A model generated the notes under the pieces. That model saw only the letters and a list, made by a program, of their open reading frames with translations, was not told the DNA's origin and did no database searches. A stretch of DNA of 43,552 bases, from contig CACXMR010000029.1 of the NCBI GenBank assembly GCA_902768825.1, positions 1-43,552 of the forward strand, given 5' to 3'. Every line of letters starts with the position of its first letter. The first letter of the stretch is position 1. A program made the position numbers and the translations under genes. This document shows positions 23,177 through 31,274 of this stretch, one piece after another. Source of the stretch: an uncultured Ruminococcus sp. (lineage in GTDB: Bacteria; Bacillota; Clostridia; Oscillospirales; Acutalibacteraceae).

Positions 23177-25822
23177 ATGGCAGTAAGAGATCTGTCATTC
23201 AGAGATGTACTGACGGGAATAAACAGCGACAATCTGAAAATTGACAACCCGATAAAGGTTCCGGACAACCAGTTCCATGAGCTGCTGGATATGGTTATTG
23301 AGAGAAGCTCGCTGGAGAGTATCGGACAGAGAGAAAAGTTTTATCTTGATGAGGAGAAGCCGATTCTCGATATAACATGGCTGAGAATAGTGAGGTTGCC
23401 CGTCAGCCCGTCGAATGTGACCGATTACAATATGTTTGACAGGTGGCAGGGAGTGCTTTCGTCAATGCACGAATGGGGCTACAGGTTCTATTTCCTGCTG
23501 CAGAGAAAGGACGGAGAGACTAAGATCTATCTGGGAGTGCGCTCACAGAATGAGTTCTTTGACGCAAACGACGCACTGGAACAGGTGGAAGAGGCTACGT
23601 CAGGCTCCATGCCGGGAATTGAGCTGAAAAAGCTTGACGAGAAGGAGAGGGCTATCCTCAAGGTAAACCTGGATCAGTGCAACTCTCTGGGAGCGGTGAC
23701 CGGACTGCCCTCGTTCTTTGAAGAGAATAAGCCGGGAGTGCTGCAGACCCTTGACCCCCTTGCATTTGGAATAAGAGGAAAGGACGGTGTTGAAAGGGAC
23801 TATAACCTTCTGATAATAGGGGACCCGATTTCTGACAGCGACACCACGGACATAATGAACCGTATGCGCACACTGGGCAGCGAGATTCATTCCTTCGTGC
23901 AGAGGTCGGTCAACGAGTCTAACACAAGACAGGAGAGCAAGCAGAAGGGCCTTGGAGCAGGTGCGGGCACTATAATGGCAGGCGTGGGATCAAATGTTTC
24001 CAACCTTGTGGCAGATATAGCAAAGCACACCATACCCATAGCAGGTCCGCTGATAGGCTTGGCGTTCTCCGCTGTTGGCGGAATCATGACAAGTGCCAGC
24101 AAGAGCATAAGCGAAAGTACATCACTGGCGGTGACCACCACATATCTTGACAAGTTTGCACAGTATGCGGAGCAGCTCACTGATATACACGTGGAGAGAA
24201 TGAAGGAAGGCAGAAATCTTGGCTTCTGGAACGTGGGCATTTATGTTCTGGGTAAGGACAGGAAGGATGTCAACACGGTAAATGGAATGCTGCGCTCGAT
24301 TTATTCCGGCAGGAACACCTATGTGGAGCCTATCAGGCTTCATGTGCTGAAAAGATCCTCCGGTGCCATGGAGATAGTCAAGGATTATTTCGATCTGATA
24401 CCAACTATGAATACAAGTGTCGAGGGTATGACGGAGGATACAGTCTGGCACATTTTTGGCAAGAACTATCAGTATCTGAGCACACCTATGAATACAAAGG
24501 AGCTGGCACTTGCAACTTCACTGCCAAGGAACGACGTGCCGGGACTGAGATTTGTGAGATCGGCAGTGCGCTTTGCCAACAACCCGCCGGTCATTTCAGG
24601 AGAATCCATCACACTTGGAAACATAGTCAATATGGGTGTTGAGCAGAACGCTCCCTATAAGATCAACCACAACGACTTGGTAAGACACGCTCTCGTGGTC
24701 GGCTCCACAGGCTCAGGCAAGTCCTGCTCCTGCAAGAGGATAATCACAGAGGTGCTGGGTCACGACATTCCCACGCTGATAATAGAGCCCGCAAAGGACG
24801 ACTGGGTCAGATGGGCGATCAAAATGAACGAGGTGCTTCCGGAGAAGAACCGGTTCCGCATCTATATGCCCGGGCATGATGAGTTTGAGGGAGTAAAGCT
24901 GGGACAGCTGAAGCTGTCACCCTTCCAGCCTGCGGGAGTGAGCGGCGCCAAGGTAGATATGGTGTCAAGGTGTGAGAATCTTATCTCGCTGATAAATGCC
25001 AGCCTTCCTTCTGAGGACGTTCTTCCGGTGCTGATCGATGAGACGATATACTCTCTCTACGCTGCGGCATATAAGGATAAGTTTACCAGCGGAGCAATGA
25101 TGGATCAGCAGAGTATATATCCTGTGCTGTCGTCTCTGTCGGCTATGAGCAACCGCATAATGCAGCAGAAGGGTTATGAAGAAAAGGTCAGGTCAAATCT
25201 TTCCACCTGCCTTGAGACACGCTTCCAATATCTGACAAGAGGCACCAGGGGCAAGCTGCTCAACGTGTCCAGATCCACAGATTATTCAGAGCTTTTTGAC
25301 CATCCTACGGTCATCAACATCAGCGGTATATCTGCGCCAAAGGACAAGGCGCTGATCATGTCAGTGCTGCTGCTCTCACTGTATGAATATAGAAAATCGA
25401 AGTATGCAAACGATCTGGAATACAGGAAGCTTGCACAGGAGAACAAGCTGTTGCACATGACTCTTATTGAGGAAGCCCATAATGTACTGCTGAAGCCTGA
25501 GGGCAGCTCCTCGTCAAATCCCCAGAAGGTAGTGGCGGATCTCTTCACCAATATGCTGTCTGAGATCAGAAGCTACGGTGAGGGTCTTATGATCGTGGAT
25601 CAGTATCCGACAAGACTTATTCCCGATGCCATCAAAAACACAAACTACAAGATAATCCATCGCCTTGCGTCTCCTGATGACGCAAAAGTCATGGCGGCAA
25701 GCGCTGCCCTGAGAGAGGAGCAGCAGGCTCTGATACCGTCACTGTTCCCCGGAAATGCGATAATATTCGGTGACAGAGACGATGCAGCGGCATGGATACA
25801 CATGAACAAAACCGATATTTAG
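23177..25822 (+). CDS. HerA/FtsK-type ATPase
   Basis: An 881-residue protein. ATG 23177 was chosen because AAGGAGG ends 11 bases upstream; a TTG at 23117 lacks such a site. The C-terminal half is a HerA/DUF87-type RecA-fold motor: Walker A GSTGSGKS at 509-516, a following LIIEPAKDDW strand, Walker B with Glu765 and Glu766 in TLIEEAH, and a later VDQYPTRL segment. The N-terminal half (about 1-480) is not recognised. It contains a Gly/Ala-rich hydrophobic stretch at about 256-315 that could enter or cross a membrane. HerA-type motors form hexamers and translocate DNA or other polymers. The following gene encodes a membrane-anchored protein 12 bases downstream, so a membrane-associated motor is possible. 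Confidence 0.85.
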   Translation: MAVRDLSFRDVLTGINSDNLKIDNPIKVPDNQFHELLDMVIERSSLESIGQREKFYLDEEKPILDITWLRIVRLPVSPSNVTDYNMFDRWQGVLSSMHEWGYRFYFLLQRKDGETKIYLGVRSQNEFFDANDALEQVEEATSGSMPGIELKKLDEKERAILKVNLDQCNSLGAVTGLPSFFEENKPGVLQTLDPLAFGIRGKDGVERDYNLLIIGDPISDSDTTDIMNRMRTLGSEIHSFVQRSVNESNTRQESKQKGLGAGAGTIMAGVGSNVSNLVADIAKHTIPIAGPLIGLAFSAVGGIMTSASKSISESTSLAVTTTYLDKFAQYAEQLTDIHVERMKEGRNLGFWNVGIYVLGKDRKDVNTVNGMLRSIYSGRNTYVEPIRLHVLKRSSGAMEIVKDYFDLIPTMNTSVEGMTEDTVWHIFGKNYQYLSTPMNTKELALATSLPRNDVPGLRFVRSAVRFANNPPVISGESITLGNIVNMGVEQNAPYKINHNDLVRHALVVGSTGSGKSCSCKRIITEVLGHDIPTLIIEPAKDDWVRWAIKMNEVLPEKNRFRIYMPGHDEFEGVKLGQLKLSPFQPAGVSGAKVDMVSRCENLISLINASLPSEDVLPVLIDETIYSLYAAAYKDKFTSGAMMDQQSIYPVLSSLSAMSNRIMQQKGYEEKVRSNLSTCLETRFQYLTRGTRGKLLNVSRSTDYSELFDHPTVINISGISAPKDKALIMSVLLLSLYEYRKSKYANDLEYRKLAQENKLLHMTLIEEAHNVLLKPEGSSSSNPQKVVADLFTNMLSEIRSYGEGLMIVDQYPTRLIPDAIKNTNYKIIHRLASPDDAKVMAASAALREEQQALIPSLFPGNAIIFGDRDDAAAWIHMNKTDI

Positions 25823-25834
25823 GAGGAATAGCAA

Positions 25835-26524
25835 ATGTCCCCTGTCGAGATCACAGTAGTTATCATTGCAGCCGTAATCGGTGTTATTGCCCTTGTCATG
25901 CTAATCATCGTTCTTGCTAAGCTGAAGGCTTTATCCCGCAATAATCCTAATAAGCCCCCCAAGCCCGCTAAGCCGGACTTCAGGGAGATGCCCGTAATGC
26001 CTCCTCAGCCACAGCCGGTAAATAATACTCCAGTACCTGCGACAGCACCGTCTCAGCCTGAAAACATTGTTCCTGCACCTGCGGCAGCACCTCAGGCTGA
26101 CGGTTTTTCCGCTATGCTTGCTGCCAATGCAAAGGACTTTGAGGGACTGTATGAGAGCCTTTATGTTTCCTGCTCTGATGTGGGTTCCTTTGATGCTGAC
26201 GCCTACCACGAGTGGTGCAGCAGGGCAGCCATGAGCAAGGACAGGAGCTTTGCCGAAGCCTTTGCAAGGAGCTTTACCGACAGCGAGGATACCGAGCATT
26301 GCAAAAACAGCTCTGTAAGGCTTCTTGGCTGCATTTCGGCAGCGGGAATAATCAGGGTAAGTCAGGCGGGCATAAAGCTTGGCCCCGGTCAGGTAGATCC
26401 TGAGCTTTTCACCTGTCTTAACGCCCAGAATATCCAGGGAAGAGGCTGCACTGTAGTAAAGCCTGCCTGGGTAGCCGGCAGCAAGGTGATCGAGCCGGGA
26501 GTCGTCATGGCGGACAATTCTTGA
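25835..26524 (+). CDS. Single-pass membrane protein with Pro/Ala linker
   Basis: A 229-residue protein starting at ATG 25835 behind AGGAGG. One hydrophobic helix covers residues 3-32 with no signal cleavage site, and is followed by a basic turn (KLKALSR). A Pro/Ala/Gln linker runs to about residue 88, then a Cys- and Ser-containing globular domain of about 140 residues (DFEGLYESLYVSC, EWCSRAAMSKDRSFAEAF, GQVDPELFTCLN). The positive charge after the helix suggests that the large domain is cytoplasmic. No family was recognised. Its gap of 12 bases to the HerA-like gene suggests that it anchors or recruits that ATPase. Confidence 0.8.
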   Translation: MSPVEITVVIIAAVIGVIALVMLIIVLAKLKALSRNNPNKPPKPAKPDFREMPVMPPQPQPVNNTPVPATAPSQPENIVPAPAAAPQADGFSAMLAANAKDFEGLYESLYVSCSDVGSFDADAYHEWCSRAAMSKDRSFAEAFARSFTDSEDTEHCKNSSVRLLGCISAAGIIRVSQAGIKLGPGQVDPELFTCLNAQNIQGRGCTVVKPAWVAGSKVIEPGVVMADNS

Positions 26525-26543
26525 AAAACGGAGCTATAAGACA

Positions 26544-27902
26544 ATGAAGTGTAATATTTGCGGAACCTATAACGGAGACGAACTTGCCTTTTGCAGCTTC
26601 TGCGGAGCAAGTCTGACACCTGCAGACAAGAGCGGTGGGGGCGAAAAATACTGCAGCTTCTGCAAAAAGACTTCACCGGCAAGCTCGCTTTTCTGCGGCT
26701 ATTGCGGAAGGAAGCTGACGGGCACAGCTGAGTCCCCAGATAACGAAGGTCCTGCCCCCATGTATGTGCTGAACATGGTTGATAAATATGTGGGTGACAT
26801 AATGATCGGCATTTCCCAGTCCGGAGGTATCCTGAAGATCTTTTCTGACAGGATAGAATACCATATCACCAGGAGCGGAAATATGGGAAGCATGGCAGGT
26901 GTGCCAGGACAAAACAGCAACAGCCCCTCCTCCGGGGGCAGCGGCACTGTGGAGACCTACAGGTATAATGAGATGGAGGGCTGCTATGTTTCCAACTACC
27001 TCAACAGTATGCCGGGGATGCTTTTTGTTCTCAAGGACGGAACACGCTTCAAGTTTGTTTGCGTTTTTGGTTCATACGACCCGAATACGATCATCTGTAC
27101 CATAAACGGTTTTATCGACAAAGCAAAGAGACAGGAGGAATACCAATATCAGGCGGCTTATCCATGGTACGGTCAGCAGATGTCTCAGCCGATCTATCAG
27201 CAGCCCGGACAATATCAGCAACCTATGCCTCCCCAGCCGGTATTTCCGCTGCCAACGGCGCAGGAACCACAACCTATGCCGCCCCAGCCGGTATTTCCGC
27301 TGCCAACGGCACAGGAACCACAGCCCATGCCTCCCCAGCCGGTGTACCCGCTGCCAACGGCGCAGGAACCACAACCTATGCCGCCCCAGCCGGTGTACCC
27401 GCTGCCAACAGCGCAGGAACCACAACCTATGCCTCCCCAGCCGGTGTATCCGCAATACGGACAGGGAGTGCCTCCTATGCCGCCGCAGCCAGTGTATCCC
27501 CAGTACGGACAGGGATTACCTCCCATGATGCCACAGCCGGTATATCCCCAGTACGGACAGAACGTCCCTCCAATGCAGCCTCCTGTACTTTCTCAGGGTG
27601 CCGCTCAGGACAAATATGGGAGATACAGCTTTGTCATGGAGATAAGCGGCTTTATCAGGGTGGATGAGCAGTATGTGGCTATCCTTGGAGCCGTCAGAAA
27701 GGGCAATGCCGAAAAAGGGACGGTGCTGAATGTTATCAGCAGTAACGGCCTGGACAAAGGTTCCTTTGAGGTCAAGAGCATTGCCGTCAACAAAGCTATA
27801 AGCGAAAACGCAGCTGCGGGAGACGAAGATACGGCATTCCTCTGCGTTTTCTCGCCTTCGCTTATCAAAGCAGGGGACATAGCCTGCGGTTTAATTGTAT
27901 AG
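26544..27902 (+). CDS. Double zinc-ribbon protein with Pro repeats and EF-Tu domain II-like barrel
   Basis: This 452-residue protein starts at ATG 26544 with a GGAG site; the gap to the previous gene is 19 bases. Two zinc ribbons come first (Cys3, Cys6, Cys17, Cys20, then Cys37, Cys40, Cys51, Cys54). Next is a beta-rich domain (about 72-205) with a GILKIFSDRIEY strand that could be PH-like. A Pro/Gln repeat follows (about 227-348). The last 95 residues look like the beta-barrel of translation-factor domain II: strands around YVAILGAVRKGNAEKGTVL, a central KSIAVNK turn, and SLIKAGDIACGLIV at the end. It closes unit C before a terminator. Binding to a translation-type partner is only a guess from the fold resemblance, and no GTPase domain is present. 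Confidence 0.75.
   Translation: MKCNICGTYNGDELAFCSFCGASLTPADKSGGGEKYCSFCKKTSPASSLFCGYCGRKLTGTAESPDNEGPAPMYVLNMVDKYVGDIMIGISQSGGILKIFSDRIEYHITRSGNMGSMAGVPGQNSNSPSSGGSGTVETYRYNEMEGCYVSNYLNSMPGMLFVLKDGTRFKFVCVFGSYDPNTIICTINGFIDKAKRQEEYQYQAAYPWYGQQMSQPIYQQPGQYQQPMPPQPVFPLPTAQEPQPMPPQPVFPLPTAQEPQPMPPQPVYPLPTAQEPQPMPPQPVYPLPTAQEPQPMPPQPVYPQYGQGVPPMPPQPVYPQYGQGLPPMMPQPVYPQYGQNVPPMQPPVLSQGAAQDKYGRYSFVMEISGFIRVDEQYVAILGAVRKGNAEKGTVLNVISSNGLDKGSFEVKSIAVNKAISENAAAGDEDTAFLCVFSPSLIKAGDIACGLIV
27222..27580 (+). repeat. Proline-rich tandem repeat, 51-base and shorter units
   Basis: Four 51-base units start at 27222 and encode PMPPQPV(F/Y)PLPTAQEPQ. Three or more 45-base-class units (PMPPQPVYPQYGQ type) follow. 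The lack of stop codons in other frames here is a by-product of the repeat. Confidence 0.9.
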
Positions 27903-27908
27903 GATATC

Positions 27909-27953
27909 CAGGCTCCCAAGCGTCCGTCACAGCGTCCGGGAGCCTGATTGCTT
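27909..27953 (+). terminator. Hairpin terminator closing unit C
   Basis: CAGGCTCCC (27909-27917) pairs perfectly over 9 bp with GGGAGCCTG (27938-27946), 6 bases after the last stop of unit C. The tail (ATTGCTTTAT) is only moderately T-rich, so termination may be partial. Confidence 0.65.
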
Positions 27954-27970
27954 TATGAAGGAGAAATGTT

Positions 27971-29035
27971 ATGAACCAGCATACAAGATTCAATCTGCCA
28001 ATATGTCTTGCAGTGGAGGAGGATGCGTTTTCTCATTCCGATGAAATAATCCGCCGCTACATTCCGGAGATAATGGGACAAAAGACAATAATCGTATCCG
28101 AGCAGTTCCTTATTGACATATACAAGGATAAAATATTGGACATCAGTCAGGATTTTGGTGACGCAGAGATCGTCGCCATGAACAGTGCAAGCTTTGATGA
28201 GGCTGTTTCTATCGCAAAGAAGGTTTGTATCGACGATGTGAAGGTAATAATCGGCATCGGCGGAGGCAGAGTGCTTGACACGGCAAAATATGCGGCGCAC
28301 ATAAGCAAGGCTGTCTATATCTGTATGCCCACATCCCTGAGCAATGATTCCCTTGCGTCACCTTTTTCGGTCCTTGAAACAGAGGCCAGTGCAAGAAAGA
28401 CCATTGCCTGCAAGATTCCCACCGCTATCATAGTCGATACCAATATGATAATAAACGCCCCCAAGGGTCAGACTCTGTCGGGAATAGGCGATACCATAGC
28501 AAAGCACACCGCTCTCTTTGATTGGAAGCTTTCCGCAGCCAAGACCCACACCAATGTTGAGGACTTTGCCTATGCTCTGGCAAGGATGAGCTATGATTCT
28601 GTCTATCATTGTGACGAGAAGGATATGACCAGCAGGGTGTTTATCCGTATTCTGTCCAGAGCACTTGTGATGGGCGGCCTTGCCATGGAGATAGCAGGCT
28701 CATCAAGACCCTGCAGCGGCAGTGAGCATCTTTTTGCCCATGCCATCGAGGAATACTACCCAGGAGTCAAGATCTCCCACGGTCTTGCGGTAGCTATGGG
28801 CAGCATACCCGCCTGTATCATGCAGGGACAGTCGCCCGAGGGACTTATGAGCTTTTTCAAAACCTACGGACTGGATTATAGCCCTGCATCCTATGGCATA
28901 ACCGAGGAAATGTTTGATGATATGTGGTATAAGGCAAGGTTTGTCAGAAAGGGCAGGATAACCATACTCAGCGAGATCAACCACGACAAGGGACAGCTTC
29001 ATGAGATATACAGCAGGATGGTGGAAGGCAAATGA
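27971..29035 (+). CDS. sn-Glycerol-1-phosphate dehydrogenase-like
   Basis: A 354-residue protein with ATG 27971; an earlier ATG at 27966 runs into a stop at once. It belongs to the iron-containing alcohol dehydrogenase/dehydroquinate synthase superfamily and most resembles EgsA/AraM glycerol-1-phosphate dehydrogenase, which reduces dihydroxyacetone phosphate with NAD(P)H. Visible motifs: GIGGGRVLDTAKYAA (NAD-binding turn), PTSLSNDSLASPFSVL, GIGDTIAKH with the first metal-ligand Asp, GSEHLFAHAIE with a metal-ligand His, and KISHGLAVAMG with a second His. The length fits the family (about 350-400). The 3' end overlaps the next gene, a HAD phosphatase, by ATGA, so both are probably made together. 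It is cytosolic. The substrate is predicted by family only. Confidence 0.85.
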   Translation: MNQHTRFNLPICLAVEEDAFSHSDEIIRRYIPEIMGQKTIIVSEQFLIDIYKDKILDISQDFGDAEIVAMNSASFDEAVSIAKKVCIDDVKVIIGIGGGRVLDTAKYAAHISKAVYICMPTSLSNDSLASPFSVLETEASARKTIACKIPTAIIVDTNMIINAPKGQTLSGIGDTIAKHTALFDWKLSAAKTHTNVEDFAYALARMSYDSVYHCDEKDMTSRVFIRILSRALVMGGLAMEIAGSSRPCSGSEHLFAHAIEEYYPGVKISHGLAVAMGSIPACIMQGQSPEGLMSFFKTYGLDYSPASYGITEEMFDDMWYKARFVRKGRITILSEINHDKGQLHEIYSRMVEGK

Positions 29036-29664
29036 AAACAGGCTTGATTTTTGATATGGACGGAACACTCTGGGATTCCTCAGAAAACGTCGCCGCATCG
29101 TGGACAGAAAAGCTCAGGGCGCTGGGCTATGATGAGCTGATAGTCACGAGACAGGACATAATGGGGGTTATGGGTCTGACGATGGACAGGATAGCGGAAA
29201 TAATATTTGCACGTCAGCCTGAAGAAAAGCGCATGGAGCTGCTTGACCAGTGCTGCGAGTATGAAAACGATTATCTCCGCAAGCACGGAGGTGTGCTTTA
29301 TCCCGATCTGGAGAAGACTCTCCTGCGTCTCAGAGAGAATTATTCACTCTATATAGTCAGCAACTGCCAGAAGGGTTACATCGAGGCTTTCCTGGAGCAT
29401 TTCGGTTTTGGGAAATATTTTGATGACATTGAGTGCTACGGCAACAACCTGCTGGAAAAGGGTGACAATATTGCCCTTCTCGCCGGGAGGAACGGTCTTG
29501 ACAGGGCGTTTTACATCGGAGACATTCAGGGAGACTATGACGCCACCATGAAAGCCGGGTATGAGTTTATCCATGCAGCCTACGGCTTCGGAAGGATAGA
29601 GCAGAGTGTGCCGGAGCTTGAAAGATTCAGAGATCTGCCTGAGCTGCTGGCAAAAATAATCTAA
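29032..29664 (+). CDS. HAD-family phosphatase
   Basis: A 210-residue haloacid-dehalogenase phosphatase of the phosphoglycolate phosphatase-like subgroup. Motif I is FDMDGTLWDS, with Asp8 as nucleophile and Asp10 as general acid. Motif II is IVSNCQ near residue 106. The motif III Lys is in LLEKGDN near 144, and motif IV is YIGDIQGDYD near 163. An alpha-helical cap lies between motifs I and II. The start overlaps the dehydrogenase stop (ATGA). That coupling suggests that it acts on the dehydrogenase product or on a lipid made from it, as in the Bacillus heptaprenylglyceryl phosphate route, but no prenyltransferase gene is seen nearby. Generic sugar or glycolate phosphate remains possible. Confidence 0.85.
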   Translation: MKTGLIFDMDGTLWDSSENVAASWTEKLRALGYDELIVTRQDIMGVMGLTMDRIAEIIFARQPEEKRMELLDQCCEYENDYLRKHGGVLYPDLEKTLLRLRENYSLYIVSNCQKGYIEAFLEHFGFGKYFDDIECYGNNLLEKGDNIALLAGRNGLDRAFYIGDIQGDYDATMKAGYEFIHAAYGFGRIEQSVPELERFRDLPELLAKII

Positions 29665-29757
29665 ACCGAAGGCAGCTTTTTCTCAGTCCCGAAAACGACG
29701 GCACAGCCTTGGAAAATTTTAGCCGAAGCTCACCAAGATAATAAAGGAGGATGACAA

Positions 29758-31248
29758 ATGCTGAAGGATTTTGAAACGAAAAAACGTGAGGAAAAAAGCT
29801 CTCTTAATGCGGAGATAAGTGAGCTGCAGTCAAAGCTGCTTGGTCAGCAGCAGCTTCTCATGAAGGCCAAGCTGCCGGTGATAGTGCTCATTGAGGGCTG
29901 GTCAGCTTCCGGTAAAGGATCACTGATAAAAGAGTTTATCAGCGAGCTTGACCCGAGATTCTATCATGTAGAGTCCCCCAAGGTGCTGCCGGAGTCGGAG
30001 GAGAGATTTCCCTTCCTTTATCAGTATGTAAAGTCAATACCTGTAAACGGGAAGGTGACCTTCCTTGATTCAGGCTGGATGGAAAACGTGGTGAGGAAGT
30101 ATCTGAGGCATGAGATAACCAAGGATGAGTATCGTCACAGGATAAGACAGGTTAACGAGCTTGAAAGACAGCTTCGTGACAGTGGATATGTGATATTGAA
30201 GATATTCCTCCACATAAATAAAGCGGTACAGTATGACAGACTCTTTGAGCTGGTGGAGAATCCCGCTACGGAATGGCGTGTGGACAAGGATGATCTGTGG
30301 CAGCATAAGGAGTATAAGCGCTTTATGGAGGCTTATGATGAGTTTATGGACAAAACCGGCGATATAGCCGGGTGGCACGTTCTTGATGGCAGCAGACACA
30401 AGACGGCCACAAGGGACGCTCTGAAGCTTCTTGTGCAGAGGATTGACCGTGCAGTACAGGAGGGGAGATATGAGGGCATTACCTCAGAGGAGGATTTCCC
30501 GCTCAAGGAAATGCCGAAGCTTGCCGAGGTGGATCTGTCCCAGTCTATGGATGACGAGGAATACAAGAAGGAGCTCAAGAAGCTGCAAAACAGGATAAAC
30601 GAGCTGCATAATATCATTTACCGCAAAAGGATACCGGTGATACTCTGCTATGAGGGCTGGGACGCCGCAGGCAAGGGCGGCAACATCCGCAGACTTACCT
30701 ACGCTCTCGATCCGAGAGGCTTTGACGTGCACCCTATCGCAGCACCTCAGCCAAGCGAAGCAGCAAGACATTATCTGTGGAGGTTCTGGACGAGACTGCC
30801 CAAGAGCGGTCACATCTGCATATTTGACAGGACGTGGTACGGCAGGGTCATGGTGGAAAGACTTGAGGGCTTCTGCTCAGAAAAGGAGTGGCGCAGGGCT
30901 TACCATGAGATCAATGAGTTTGAGCGGATGATGACGGAATGGGGGGCAGTGCTGCTGAAATTCTGGATACATATAGATCAGGACGTGCAGCTTGAACGCT
31001 TTACCGACCGTGAGAACACTCCGGAGAAGCAGTGGAAGATAACCGATGAGGACTGGCGCAACCGTGAAAAATGGGACGAGTATGAGGTGGTTGTTGACGA
31101 GATGCTCGAAAAGACCAGCACCAGGAATGCGCCTTGGTACATAATCGAATCCAACGATAAGAAGTATGCAAGGATAAAGACTCTCAGAATAATAGTAAAG
31201 GCTCTGGAGAAGGCCTGTGAGAAGCATTTCCGCAGGACAATGGAGTAA
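29758..31248 (+). CDS. Polyphosphate:AMP phosphotransferase (two-domain PPK2)
   Basis: A 496-residue protein starting at ATG 29758 behind AAGGAGG. It consists of two PPK2 domains in tandem, the architecture of polyphosphate:AMP phosphotransferases of about 500 residues, which make ADP from AMP and polyphosphate. Domain 1 has a Walker A at EGWSASGKGS (from Glu46), but its Walker B/lid region reads FLDSGWMENVV, lacking the usual DRxWYxR. Domain 2 has EGWDAAGKGG (from Glu299) and an intact FDRTWYGRVMVERLEGF. Domain 2 is therefore expected to be the active one and domain 1 structural, as reported for other two-domain PPK2 enzymes. It is cytosolic. An HTH regulator follows 26 bases downstream and is probably cotranscribed. 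Confidence 0.92.
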   Translation: MLKDFETKKREEKSSLNAEISELQSKLLGQQQLLMKAKLPVIVLIEGWSASGKGSLIKEFISELDPRFYHVESPKVLPESEERFPFLYQYVKSIPVNGKVTFLDSGWMENVVRKYLRHEITKDEYRHRIRQVNELERQLRDSGYVILKIFLHINKAVQYDRLFELVENPATEWRVDKDDLWQHKEYKRFMEAYDEFMDKTGDIAGWHVLDGSRHKTATRDALKLLVQRIDRAVQEGRYEGITSEEDFPLKEMPKLAEVDLSQSMDDEEYKKELKKLQNRINELHNIIYRKRIPVILCYEGWDAAGKGGNIRRLTYALDPRGFDVHPIAAPQPSEAARHYLWRFWTRLPKSGHICIFDRTWYGRVMVERLEGFCSEKEWRRAYHEINEFERMMTEWGAVLLKFWIHIDQDVQLERFTDRENTPEKQWKITDEDWRNREKWDEYEVVVDEMLEKTSTRNAPWYIIESNDKKYARIKTLRIIVKALEKACEKHFRRTME

Positions 31249-31274
31249 TAACGGGGATTTGCGGGGGATCAGAA

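Noticed and set aside
27059-27667. Open frames in other phases and on the minus strand across the Pro-repeat gene
   Set aside because: They arise because the repeat lacks stops in several frames; the chosen frame has zinc ribbons, a ribosome site and conserved-looking ends.
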